This document shows positions 20,543 through 30,256 of a DNA stretch of 64,000 nt, piece by piece. A model generated the notes under the pieces. It did no database searches and was not told where the DNA came from. It was given only the letters and a program-made list of their open reading frames with translations. Numbering within the stretch: the first letter of the stretch is position 1; the number at the start of each line of letters is the position of its first letter. A program made the position numbers and the translations under genes. This DNA is from Diploptera punctata (taxonomy: Eukaryota > Arthropoda > Insecta > Blattodea > Blaberidae), in assembly GCA_030220185.1 (NCBI GenBank), contig JASPKZ010009655.1:82312-146311 (forward strand), read 5' to 3'.

Positions 20543-20632
20543 AATCCCAGCCGGATTTGAACCAGCGACCTATGGATTACTGAAATTATGTACCAATACA
20601 ATTCACCGCTCTACCAACTGAGCTCTTACAAC
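20543..20632 (-). pseudogene. tRNA-Tyr-like pseudogene with intron-like insert
   Basis: The minus strand shows a D arm and box A (GAGCTCAGTTGGTAGAGCGG), a TTGTAT anticodon loop giving GUA, about 17 extra bases after the anticodon as in intron-containing eukaryotic tRNA-Tyr, an ATCC-containing 3' anticodon side, and a good T arm GCTGG-TTCAAAT-CCGGC with box B. A T7 run directly follows (20,538-20,544), a Pol III terminator. The acceptor stem does not pair (only about two Watson-Crick pairs plus wobbles), so this is a tRNA-derived sequence or pseudogene and not a working tRNA gene. Confidence 0.6.
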
Positions 20633-20679
20633 GATTGACTAAAAAAGTCGACAAGTCCGCAACCTATTATACCAGTTTT

Positions 20680-20988
20680 TATTTTTTCGATTTTCTGATG
20701 ATTATGGCCAATATTTTAGAAAATAAATATGAAATTATTGTATTGTCACGGGTCCTCTACAAGTATGCAAAGTTTCAAGTTATCCAATGTTTCTAAGTGG
20801 GTGAAAATCGTGTTCAATGATTTCGTTTCATAGATACAAAGACACTTTTTTTGATTTTCTGATGATTCTGGCCAGGATTTTGAAAAAAAATGAAATTATT
20901 GTATTGTCACGGGTCCTTTACAAGTATACAAAGTTTCAAGTCGATGCAATGATTTTAAGTGGGTGAAAATCGCGTTGAAAGATTCCAT

Positions 20989-20993
<5 letters not shown>
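20680..20993. repeat. Tandem duplication of a ~165-bp unit
   Basis: Two diverged direct copies, starting near 20,690 and 20,852. Each has GATTTTCTGATGATT-TGGCCA, TTGTATTGTCACGGGTCC, ACAAGTAT-CAAAGTTTCAAG and AAGTGGGTGAAAATCG. No coding capacity. Class unknown. Confidence 0.75.
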
Positions 20994-21030
<37 letters not shown>

Positions 21031-21040
21031 ATATATAGAT
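20994..21040. repeat. (AT)n microsatellite
   Basis: Nearly pure AT dinucleotide run at the end of the tandem duplication. Confidence 0.85.
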
Positions 21041-21604
21041 AGATACAGGTCAAGCTAATATAAAGCGTGTAAAAATCAGAAAATTTCAAAATAACAAACC
21101 AATAAACATGAAAAACAAAATTTTACACTCTCATTATTAACGTGCTGAAGAAGTGACTGGAAGAGAGCTTGGTTTTGTAAGTGAAATATGGCAGAAATGT
21201 TGACCCCGCGCTCTCGGAAGCCGCGGTGAGCGTGTGTGTGGGTTGCGTGTACATGGACACAATCAATCATGGTCAATATCACAAACAGGCCATTACTTAA
21301 TATCCAAAATGTTGCGTTGTCAACACGTGATCTCTCACCAGAACCACTTGGCGTCTCCTCCTCTGTCGGAGGATTGGTCTTTACGTCATCGACTGGACAG
21401 TGATTTATATCTGAGTTTTTAAATCTTACTGTTTCTCATTATAATATCAACACGTTTTCCTTGTTGGTCTTCACTTAAAAGCTTGTACCACTGACGATTT
21501 ACTTTGTTTATTTGTAACTATCAACTTATAATTAATTAAATACTTCTTCTCTCTATTCATCATCAACTTTACTCTTGCTGAATTTGTTATTGCAACGGGT
21601 TACA
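21041..21604. other. Unassigned sequence
   Basis: No gene supported. Contains a short GC-rich stretch with GCCGCGGTGAGCGTGTGTGT near 21,218; no promoter or exon could be supported. Confidence 0.35.
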
Positions 21605-21875
21605 CTAGATGGATCGGAAAAGGAACACCGATATCTTATAACAATTGAAGACTATGCCAATTTTGGAATATATTAAACAGTACCAACTAAATTAGAAACA
21701 TCATCTTGAAAGAATGAGTTCAAATCGGATCCCCAAAGCTGTTTATATATTTATACCAAGAGGACGAAGATCTCTGGGCCGTCCTATGAAACGCTGGAGG
21801 AAAAATTGTCTATAGGATCGTAACAGACCTTGGCCTAATACTTGAAAGGGAGAAGAAGAAGAAGAAGAATTTGTT
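21605..21875 (+). pseudogene. LINE-G 3' end (+) with (GAA)n tail
   Basis: Decayed RT C-terminal tail: TMPILEYIKQYQLN, LERMSSNRIPKAVYIFIPRG, RGRRSLGRPMKRWR across frames with stops, then AGGGAGAAGAAGAAGAAGAA. Similar fragments occur on the minus strand at 25,329-25,620 and 35,516-35,698. Confidence 0.7.
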
Positions 21876-21894
21876 ATTGCAGTACTGTACTTTA

Positions 21895-22121
21895 AACTGA
21901 CCCAAACCCTCTGGCGGCACTATGGTCCTGGAGTCGACTCAGCCTCTAACGGAAATGAGTACCGGATGCTTGTTCTGGGGGTAAAGGCGGCCGTCACGCA
22001 GGACTGACAACCCCGCTGACATAAAGTGCCGATTGTCTAGAAAAAGTGGGAGCCTTAACCTCCTACTACCCCAAGGGCCTCCGGGCCTGTTGTGGGATCA
22101 CTACTTTACTTACTTTGCAGT
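21895..22121 (+). mobile_element. SINE-2 (+), head-truncated
   Basis: Starts at ACCCAAACCCTCTGGCGGCA and runs through GTCGACTCAGCCTCTAACGG, GGCGGCCGTCACGCAG, GGAGCCTTAACCTCCTACTA and GTTGTGGGATCAC to a TTTACTTACTTT tail. The tRNA-like 5' region seen at 55,320-55,403 is missing. Confidence 0.85.
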
Positions 22122-22814
22122 ACTGTACTAAATAGAATACAATCACATAACGTTAGGTTAAAGAGTCGATGTGTTTCGACAGCGATGTGCCATTCTCAAA
22201 AATGACAAGGGAAACTGTCAAAGAAACCTTGAAAATTCTTCTTAGAATAGTTACGATGTATTAAGTCCGTGTCCGAAAAAAAAAATTGTCGTTTTTAACT
22301 GAAAGGCACAAAAATCTCTCATTTAAGCTACGTAACTATACATAAGAAAAACATATTGAATGACAATTATATTAGGCCAACACACCTCACCCCGCGGCGA
22401 ACGGAAATCAATCTTCGTGAAATCTTAGATGTTAAAAGTGTCTATAAAAATATGTTATTCAAAAGCAATTTACATATCACGCTAAATAAAAACCATTGAA
22501 ATAAATTGAACATATTTCTCTCTCTCCATAACAAAACTCCATACATGGAACTTTCGGATTGACTCGTCAGTTTACGCCAGAATACATATTTCACTGATTG
22601 TTCCACAAGAGATAGGTCTAAGAATGTAAGCTGTTTTTCCCTCCTCTCGCGGCTCTTTGAAGCCAACAAACTGATTTCATGGGGTTCATAGAGGGGAAAA
22701 AAAAAAGAAGAAAAAAATGCACCTCTACGCTTCTAAAATATGCCTGCCGGAGTTTTCCGCGCAGAAATAAATAAAAAATTCAAACTATCTGGGTATTTAA
22801 GGAAATTGCTAAAT
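22122..22814. other. Unassigned AT-rich sequence
   Basis: No gene recognised; the short frame 22,442-22,669 has no motif and is not called. Confidence 0.4.
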
Positions 22815-23009
22815 AAAGTACAAATATAATATTTATCATAAGTAATGACACGAGTGATTTCCAAAGATACCTAGTGCCTCGTTTTCCAACCTGTGATTCG
22901 CGAAGCAACAAGGGGTTCCAAAAATATTTCAAGAGGTACGCCGAAACTTGTCCTTAATGGCGGGTTTCGAGGTTTGGTCTATTATTGTTTCCATAATTTG
23001 GGTAGCAAT

Positions 23010-23074
<65 letters not shown>

Positions 23075-24085
23075 TCTAAAATTAAATCAACCCCATAATG
23101 CCCCTTGTTGCATATGTGTAACATCGGGAATTTATCACATTATTTCCACAATAAATTAATATTTACCACGAATGCCTGATTTACAGTTACGTAACAACGT
23201 TAGGAATGCATTTGATTTCGCAACAACTAGGCCTACACGTTGCGTAACTTTTAAGCCGTAACTAGAGTAACTTTGGTTAACCGTTAAGAGTTAAGTTAAT
23301 TTAAGGTTATTAAACCTCATGCTTGAAAATAAATTTTATGCATGTCTATTGTATTTATATTTAAAAGTCAGTGGTTCACCCAACTCAGATTTTTATGGAA
23401 GGGGTTCGCGAGTCGAAAAAGATTCGGAACAGGTGATGTAGAGGATTTGGAAATCAAGAGGGTATTTGTTAAGACTATTTAACGAATTAAATTAAGCTCT
23501 TTACTAAAAAAATATTATTTAAATATAGTTTCCGGTATTTAAAAATATTTATATATTTAATGTAAATGGCTATGTTTGAAAACAAATCAGAAATGTTTGG
23601 TTATGTTTCATTTCTTCATTCACTGAAACTTGATCATGTTATTTATTGCTAAATAGGATCGCAATCAGCGAAAACCCACCGGATCGCAATATTGTAAGAA
23701 CGCACCCTAGTGGATAAAAATGAAGCACATAAAACTGTATATTATATACCACATTACAGGTTATTAATATATTTTTTTAGTAAAAAACTCAGTAAAATTA
23801 TTTAAAAAAACAATTATTGAACACACAGTTATCAAATGTGTAGTTTGAAGAAATATTTTCCTCATTCACTGCATTCAATGTATTTGTTGGAGAGTCGATC
23901 ACTACAAAATAATGCTCTGACCTGTTTAGAATATTAAAAAGGAGGAGCTTTATTTATCATAAAATCAGGAGCTGATAAAGAGAAATCGATAAAGAGCGAG
24001 GTGAAACACGAGTCATTGGTTATAAAACAAAATTCATTGAGACGTGATTAGTCATTGACTACCATTTGGGGCTAGAATTAGATAT
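22815..24085. mobile_element. R1 copy interrupted by a hAT-like insertion
   Basis: Left piece: ATTTATCATAAGTAATGACA and GAGTGATTTCCAAAG. After the nested element (22,877-23,435) it resumes with TTTGGAAATCAAGAGGGTAT, TTTGTTAAGACTATTTAACG, AATGTATTTGTTGGAGA, AAAAAGGAGGAGCTTTATTT and ends in the R1 terminal repeat ACGTGATTAGTCATTGACTA. Matches 34,658-35,387 in the same orientation. No transposase frame. Non-autonomous DNA-transposon-like. Confidence 0.75.
22877..23435. mobile_element. hAT-like element copy 2, nested in R1
   Basis: Same family as 16,559-17,207: CCTCGTTTTCCAACCTGTGA at left, interior GGCGGGTTTCGAGGT, CATCGGGAATTTATCACATT, and a right end GGTTCGCGAGTCGAAAAAGA. The flanking 8-mers ACCTAGTG and ATGTAGAG match at only 5 of 8 positions, so the target duplication has decayed. 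Its position inside R1 shows it inserted later than R1. Confidence 0.8.
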
Positions 24086-24234
24086 TTAATATAATTATTC
24101 ACTCTTTTTAATTAAATTAATTTTTCTTGGTAGTTCAAGACTCGTTGAACATATTGAGAACGCCGCCCCTGTAATGCTATACAGTTTTAAATAATTGAAA
24201 CTTTTTTTATGTTTATATTGTTTTATTAAAATAT
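24086..24234. other. Unassigned AT-rich spacer
   Basis: Short AT-rich sequence between R1 and LINE-A; nothing recognised. Confidence 0.35.
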
Positions 24235-25325
24235 TTAACTAACTCTCTGGCACTATCTAACCCGGAGGTTTATGGCCGTGCAAACATAAGCTTGTCATAC
24301 ATCCCTATCCCGAGAAAACTTTCTCCAATCATACCTTGTATAATCTACTTCCCTTAAATCATGGCTAATATTTTTCTTCCACCCCGTTACTTTCCTACTT
24401 GCTGGAAGCTTTCCCTCTAGTTTAGCTGCAATGAGCTTCCAGGCTCCTCTTTCATTCCCAATCGTGCATCATGTCCTGATCATCCCCGTATACGAGACTT
24501 AACTATTCATATGATATCCATCCATAGTAATTCTGCCCAAAGGCAGGTCCTTCACTGCAATCATAGAATTTTTATGCTATGCTTTGCAGCTTTACTAGGG
24601 AATTGTAGATGTGGTAGCTCATATTATATATGGTTTTCTATAAATACGATATAGCTCCATGCTATGTAGTCTTCTCCAGTCACCTCTCTATTCATATATT
24701 TTTTTTTGGTCCAAAAAAATCCTAAGAGTTTTATTCTCAAATACTCGTAACATTTTCTTCTCCCCCAAAGTACGAGTCAAAGTTTCGCAACCATAGGCTA
24801 TAACTGGGAGTGTAACAGTTTAAGACATTCCCGTCAACTTCTAATTATATTTTTTATTATTTTTCCCTTATTTTTAGCCTACTTTTGTCTTATTATTATG
24901 AATAATTTTTTCTTACTTAGGAGTTTTTCATTCATTTGAATTAGGATTTTTATTTTTTTTAAGTTGTAATATACGCTACTAGCGTTTATATACTGCAATA
25001 ATTGGCTGGCTGGTCATCTAATTCTAACGATGTACTGAAATTGTCTTTAGAGAGAAGTTGGGACAAGTGTCCCAGCAATACATAATAGCATGCATATCCA
25101 GAATTGAACCTATGTTTAATTTAGTTTTATATTTAGTAATTATTGTTCGTATGTATTTTAATTCAGCCACTATTTCAAAATTTCCCTCATTTTGTCATTA
25201 AATTTGCATTTCGGTTAGGCCTACGTAATGTATTTGCATGTGTGACCGTATATTTATTTTATTGAAATTTACTTCCAGTCCCAATTTCTTAGTGTTACTC
25301 AGTAGAGTGTCCGTGTAGGCCCTTA
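24235..25325 (-). pseudogene. LINE-A (-), long copy with two interruptions
   Basis: 3' end at CTAACTCTCTGGCACTATCT; the copy runs to about 24,506, resumes at 24,619 after a nested SINE-1 piece, continues to about 24,825, then after about 220 unassigned bases resumes at AGAGAAGTTGGGACAAG (25,050) and ends near GTTACTCAGTAGAG (25,305). Diverged throughout; no frame survives. A five-base GGCTA addition is seen near 24,790 (CATAGGCTATAACTGG). Confidence 0.8.
24518..24618 (-). mobile_element. SINE-1 3' fragment nested in LINE-A
   Basis: Minus-strand SINE-1 3' end: CCATCCATAGTAATTCTGCC, CAAAGGCAGGTCCTTCACTG to GGGAATTGTAGATGTGGTAG. Flanked by near-identical 11-mers TCATATGATAT (24,507-24,517) and TCATATTATAT (24,619-24,629) that read as a target-site duplication cut in the LINE-A sequence. 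Confidence 0.85.
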
Positions 25326-25328
25326 GGA

Positions 25329-25620
25329 TCTTCTTCTTCATCCAATCAAGTCTTAGGCCTATATGCCTGTTAGGATCTCACTGATGAATTTTCCTTGGAC
25401 GGCCCAGAGATCTCTTCCTTGTTGGACAATAACGAAGAATGGTCTTGGGAACTCTATTTGAACTTTTTCGTCGCAAATGAATCATCCAGTTGTTCTGGTA
25501 TCTAAATATGTATTCAATGGCCGGTTCTAAGCGTAGTTCCATCAAGATATCAGATCATTGAGCGTTTTTGATCATGTGTTTGGTAAATCAGTTGCCTGCT
25601 GTAGTAGCCTCATGAATCTC
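25329..25620 (-). pseudogene. LINE-G 3' fragment (-)
   Basis: TTCTTCTTCATCC tail at 25,329, then GACGGCCCAGAGATCTCTTC (the minus form of the GRP/RSLGR motif) and decayed upstream sequence. Matches the organisation of 21,605-21,875. Confidence 0.6.
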
Positions 25621-26480
25621 AATCATCAATCATCATCATCATCCAGGGATTAACTCCTGTTTGGCTCGTTCCGGTTTCATGAAAAGCTAGAATTGTTAAA
25701 ATGTGTTAGACCATCTAACTGTGTGGGGGCGTCCAACATTTCTCCTTCCTGTGCGGTTTAATAATTTAGCAATAAATTTTTTTAATGTTTCTTCTGGCAA
25801 TCTATCAACATGTTTCTTTCCGCAGGCGTGTCCTATATTTAATTATGCCGGTCTGTAAGTTTGAAATCATTTAGTTCCTTTCTTATATCTTCATTTATTT
25901 TCGTGTCCAGCAGAGTATAATCCTACTATATTTCTTAAAAAATGGATATCGCGACCTCTGTGGTCTCGAGGTAGCGTGTTGCCTTGTCACGCAGTCGGGC
26001 CCGGTTTTCTGGGGAGTGAGGCTTTTATCGGGATTTTTCTTCACCTGTGAGACAATGTCAGGAAAACTTGTATAGGCCCAAACGGTCCCCGAAATCCCTA
26101 TGGGCGCGGATCGCAATCATCATCATTCATATTCATGCTTAGATTGGAGCTTAGGATTATGGACTCTTCTGGTCTGTTCTGGCGCCCCATAATCATCAAT
26201 CACCCATCATATCATCGGGGCAACGTAACCCCTCCTTCCAGGCGCCCCAAACTCAGAAGTGGGTTTACAAGTACGCCATGCCAGGAGAGAACACCAGGAA
26301 TGTCGAAAGACAACCTGGGGCATTTGAAAAAAAATATATATTTCTTAAAAATCTCATCTCAGCTGCATCCAATCTTTATTCTTGTATTTTAGTGGTCGTC
26401 CAGCATTCTGATCCATACATCAATGCAGGAACAACCTCATTTCACTGTAAGTTATCCTGCTCTCTTCTTCTGGCCCTTAG
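25621..26480 (-). pseudogene. LINE-C (-), split by a SINE-type insertion
   Basis: 3' part 25,621-25,942: CATCATCATCATCCAGGGAT, GGCTCGTTCCGGTTTCATGA, CGTCCAACATTTCTCCTTCC. 5' part 26,337-26,480: TTCTTAAAAATCTCATCTCA, then GCATTCTGATCCATACATCA. Together they match 28,186-28,720. The break is at CTATATTTCTTAAAAA, with that sequence repeated on both sides of the insert. Confidence 0.8.
25943..26336 (+). mobile_element. Chimeric SINE-1-headed element, 15-bp target-site duplication, poly(A) end
   Basis: The left half is SINE-1: TGTGGTCTCGAGGTAGCGTG (box A side), CCTTGTCACGCAG, then a deletion of about 20 bases that removes box B, then TTTTCTGGGGAGTGAGG and AACGGTCCCCGAAATC. The right half is unlike other SINE-1 copies: GGGGCAACGTAACCCCTCC, AGGCGCCCCAAACTCAGAAG, GCCAGGAGAGAACACCAGGA, GGGGCATTTGAAAAAAAATA. 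TATATTTCTTAAAAA repeats on both sides (25,927 and 26,337). Confidence 0.8.
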
Positions 26481-27277
26481 GATACCCTAGCCATCACCTT
26501 TATTAAAAATATTAAATGAATTAAATTAATATTTATCATAATATATTGTTTATTTAAGGGTTTAAAGGGAGAGATGCGCAATTGTTATTGTACTAACGAT
26601 GTACGATCTTCATCCTACACAATTTTAAAATACAAAATGGAGAGTTATTTTCGTGACTGTATTCTTGGATGTCTCTAGGGTTGAACCGAGGAACGAAAAA
26701 AATTGTCACTTTAATGAAAGGGTTTGGGAAAAAGAGAAAACAGTGGGCCACCCATTGTACGGGGGCAGTGGAGTTGGGTTACAAGGATATAAATTGTGTG
26801 ACAAGATGGACATCGAGTTCCTGGGAAATTATTTATAATATGTGATCTCCTGGAAAGATAACGCACCAGCTCCTGTGTTTGGCGCTATCCCCGGCTTCTG
26901 TTCTCCTAAGCAGATAGAGTTGCATCTAAAAAGCATCGCGTTACACGCATTCAAACTCTACGTTTCTAACATTTCTCGAATTCTCGATTTGTCTGGGGAT
27001 GTTATGTATGTCTTTCCGTGACTCGACTGGCATGATGGCACTTCAGAGGGAATACTAATTCTTCCTGCTATCTCCATTTTTATTCTTCTTGCAAGGATTA
27101 AAACTTTTTGGTTCGTTCCGGCTCCAAGTATTATAGATGCTGTGTCCATCTCTTTCGTGTGCGTCCCCGATCTCTTTTTCTTCCTCTTGGTTGATAGTTG
27201 AGACTTCTCCTAGGCAGTCTGTTGGTATCCATTCTGCAGAGATGTTCATTCCAGTTTCTCCTATATTATCTAACTCT
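26481..27277. other. Unassigned region
   Basis: Short frames on both strands (26,653-26,838 plus; 26,958-27,339 minus) carry no recognisable motifs and I do not call them. The minus-strand stretch near 27,060-27,260 could be the end of another LINE, but I cannot support it. Confidence 0.35.
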
Positions 27278-27433
27278 AAATAACTCACTGAAATTATCGA
27301 ACCCGCAGGTTCATGGCCGCGCTGACATAATCTCTCCATACATCCCTATCCAGAAATGAAGTTTTCCAATCATTCCCTGTATAATCTACTTCCCTCAAAT
27401 CATTGTTAATGTTATTATCCCACCTCATTCTAT
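27278..27433 (-). pseudogene. LINE-A 3' fragment (-)
   Basis: From ATAACTCACTGAAATTATCG to TTATCCCACCTCATTCT; the minus-strand frame ends DVWRDYVSAAMNLRVR. Joined directly at its 5' end to LINE-H sequence. Confidence 0.85.
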
Positions 27434-28080
27434 ACTCTTCTACTTTATCTGTCAAACTGAATATTTGTAGTTCTTTACGGACAGGCCTATCTTCACTCCG
27501 TTTTTTATCCACAAATCGTAAATATTTCATATCTGCGTCTTCTATTCATTTAATTATCTGTTTATTCAGAGTCCATATTTCTGAGCCATACAATAATGCA
27601 GGCACAACCAATACTTTATATAATTTTAAATGTGTTTAATTTTTTACTCTCTTTCTCAGTGTTCTTTTAAGGGTGCCACATAAATATTGAAATATTTGTA
27701 ATTTATTATTTATGTCTTTTCTCTATTACCACCTAAAAATACTCCTAGAGAATTGAAATAATTTATATGTTCTATCGTTTTGTCATTTAGTACTATTTTT
27801 GTTCGTTCCATTTCTTTACCACACTCGGCCATTACTTTAGTCAATAGTTAACTTGAAGAGAGTGGGTGAAAAAGGGCACCCTTTATTTATTACGATTTCG
27901 TATTTTGATTTTATATTTTCCACTCTTTATTTTGATATTTGTATTTGCATATAAGCTTTGAATAGCTCTTATAATATGTTTTGGAATACCTCTTTCGGTC
28001 AATATGATCCACAGGGTTTCTCTTTCTACTCTGTCGAAGACTTTTGTATAATAACCTATCTCGGCTTTTATTTTTCATTT
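27434..28080 (-). pseudogene. LINE-H RT fragment (-)
   Basis: Minus strand: CATATTTCTGAGCCATACAA (matching an ALLYGSEIWTL-type motif of related LINEs), then upstream regions with AGGGTGCCACATAAATATTG and TTGTCATTTAGTACTATTTT. It is LINE-C-like in organisation but clearly distinct in sequence. No intact frame. The TCGACAGAG block near 28,035 would fall toward the RT core. Confidence 0.6.
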
Positions 28081-28185
28081 TTCTTATTTACGACCTACTA
28101 TGTATTCATTATTAGGGCTAGGTTTTTATTATAGCATATAATTTTTGGTAAGAGTGATATGTTTATTAAATATATATAAATGCTT

Positions 28186-28720
28186 TTTATCATCATCATC
28201 ATCCAGGGATTAAGCCTCTTGGCTCGTTCCGGTTTCATGAAAGCTAGAATTGTTAAAATTGTTCAGACCATCGTCTGTGTGGGCGTTCAACATTTCTCCT
28301 TCCGTGCGGTTTATAATTTAGCAATAATTTTGGAAATCTTCCTTGTGGCATTCTATCAATATGGTCTTTCGAGTCGTTCCTATATTTAATTATTCGGTCT
28401 GTAAGTTTGAAAATATTCAGTTCCTGTCTTATAGCCTATCTTCATTTCTTTTCTTATCCAGCAGGTTAGGCTATATCCTGCTATATTTCTTAAAAATCGC
28501 ATCTCAGCTGCTTCCAATCTTTGTTCTTGTCTTTTAGTGATCGTCCAACATTCTGATCCATACATCAATACAGGAACAGCCATTACTTTATAAAATTTAA
28601 TTTTTGTTTCTTTTCTTGTGTTTTTAAGGGTTCTTTGATAGTGCCACACATTAGATTAAATTTATTTATTTTGTCATTAATATCTTCAATTTTAACATAT
28701 GATAAATTGAAATGCTTTTT
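28186..28720 (-). pseudogene. LINE-C (-), 3' end of RT gene
   Basis: The minus-strand frame 28,386-28,649 reads RKETKIKFYKVMAVPVLMYG, SECWTITKRQEQRLEAAEMR, FLRNIAGYSL, the RT thumb/C-terminus; downstream, GRRNVERPHRRW-like sequence is out of frame. The 3' end is AATCCCTGGATGATGATGAT. Two five-base additions (GCCTA near 28,433; GGCTA near 28,467) distinguish it from the copy at 25.9 kb and break the frame. Confidence 0.8.
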
Positions 28721-28727
28721 GTACAAG

Positions 28728-29022
28728 AACTAATTAGAAATAGGAATGAGGTAGAAAAATAATTAAACATAGGCTCAATTCTGGAAATGTATGCTATTAT
28801 GTATTACAATTTCTATCGGCCCGACTTCTCTAAAAAAAAAACAAAAAAAAAAACAACTGTAAACTTATAAAAGTCTGTCATTCTCCCAGTTATATTACAT
28901 TGATGCGAAACATGGACTGTAACTTTAAGGAAGGATATAATATTAGGAGTAGGCCAATTTGAGAATGACGCTCTTAAGAAAATTTCTGTACCAAAGAGAG
29001 ATGAAAAGACATACGAATAACA
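28728..29022 (+). pseudogene. LINE-A (+), internal segment
   Basis: TAGAAATAGGAATGAGGTAG, AACATAGGCTCAATTCTGGA, ATGTATGCTATTATGTATTA, CCCGACTTCTCTAAAAAAAA, TTATATTACATTGATGCGAA and ACCAAAGAGAGATGAAAAGA. It lacks the 3' end, stopping at an R2 element. Confidence 0.75.
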
Positions 29023-29027
29023 CTGAT

Positions 29028-29575
29028 CAACACGATTTATGTCTCATGAGTACCAATATTTGTACTTAATGCAGTTTTTTTATCGTGTTTTCAAATATGT
29101 ATTCGGAATTTTTCCATCACCCACAGCTTTTTATTTCAATTTCAATTAATGGATTTAAATAATATTTTTTTAATAAACGTTTTTTCGTCCATTTGTCCAT
29201 TGTAAAATAATACCAAATGAGCTAACTCAAATAGTTTCAGCAATGGAAAAGAGATATCAAGGCAAATGGAATCCTAATATGCTGGCCGATTATTGTTTGA
29301 CCATCAAGAGAGATGCCCCACAGGCGAAATATAGCAGAAAATCGTCATTTCTTATTTTCTAGGTGAGTCCGAATATTAGATTATTGTGTAGTTACGAATA
29401 TAGAAAATATGAAAGCGTTTGAAAATATAAATTCCTGTCTCTCGGAAACATTGCATGATGGAGAAAAGCCGATATCATATTTGATTTCAGTAGAAAAAAT
29501 ACTATCAGAATCACATATTTTTCTTTCTGAGACAAAAAATGATTCTATTTTGTTGCTCAGTGTAATCAATAGAAC
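29028..29575 (+). mobile_element. R2 copy 2: TIR-bearing element with short conserved peptide
   Basis: The ends match as inverted repeats: ACACTGATCAACA at left and, inverted, ACACTGAGCAACA at right. The frame at about 29,244-29,363 encodes MEKRYQGKWNPNMLADYCLT followed by IKRDAPQAKYSRKSSFLIF and a stop, about 39 residues, too short to be a full protein. The same region is recognisable but broken in copy 1 (6445-7015). I do not know the family; a conserved ADYC-xxx-KRD patch suggests the C-terminal scrap of a transposon protein. Confidence 0.65.
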
Positions 29576-29599
29576 TACATGATAAAGCATTACTTATTT

Positions 29600-29686
29600 A
29601 TTATTATTATTATTTATTATTATATTATTATACTATTATTATTATTTCTTCTTCTTCTTATTTATTATTATTATTATTATTATTAT
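29600..29686. repeat. (ATT)n and (CTT)n low-complexity tract
   Basis: Mixed ATT runs with CTTCTTCTTCTT in the middle, directly before the large inverted duplication. Confidence 0.7.
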
Positions 29687-30256
29687 GTCACTGAAATATT
29701 ATATTCATTTTATAGTTCTATGGTAATAATAATTTGTTCATTTATGCTGATGATTTAATACTCTTAGAAGATAGCAAGAAGATAATAAGGGCCAGCACGG
29801 ACATACTACTGAGTAACACTAAGAAATAGTCAATAATAATAATAAAGTAAAGTAAAGTGATCCCACAACAGGCCCGGAGACCCTTAGGGTAGTAGGAGGT
29901 TAAGGCTCCCACTTTTTCTAGACAATCGGCACTTTATGTCAGCCGGGTTGTCAGCCCTGCGTGACGGCCGCCTTTACCCCCAGAACAAGTGTCTGGTACT
30001 CATTTCCGTTAGAGGCTGAGTCGACCCCAGGGAGCCTTAACCTCCTACTACCCCAAGGGTCTCCGGGCCTGTTGTGGGATCACTTTACTTTATTTTATTA
30101 TTATTATTATTGACTATTTCTTAGTGTTACTCAGTAGTATGGCCGTGCTGGCCCTTAGTATCTTCTTGCTATCTTCTAAGAGTATTAAATCATCAGCATA
30201 AATGAACAAATTATTATTACCATAGAACTATAAAATGAATATAATATTTCAGTGAC
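29687..30256. repeat. Large near-perfect inverted duplication (224/227-bp arms, 119-bp centre)
   Basis: 29,687-29,910 recurs as reverse complement at 30,030-30,256, with a handful of differences (for example CCTTAGGG versus CCTTGGGG and the number of AAT units). Each arm contains the LINE-A YADD region (TTATGCTGATGATTTAATAC, with TTTAGTATC/ATAAGGGCCAGC nearby) fused to the AATAAAGTAAAGTAAAGTGA 3' end of SINE-2. The centre 29,911-30,029 is the middle of one SINE-2. So one LINE-A/SINE-2 junction has been copied in mirror image. Confidence 0.9.
29862..30028 (-). mobile_element. SINE-2 (-), partial, centre of inverted duplication
   Basis: From the AAGTAAAGTGATCCCACAAC 3' end to CTGAGTCGACCCCAG; then the sequence flips to the plus-strand 3' end of the same SINE (30,030-30,090). 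The tRNA-like head is missing. Confidence 0.85.

Noticed and set aside
26653..27339. Short frames on both strands between SINE and LINE-A
   Set aside because: No motif, no supporting copy, and overlapping on both strands; not supported as genes.
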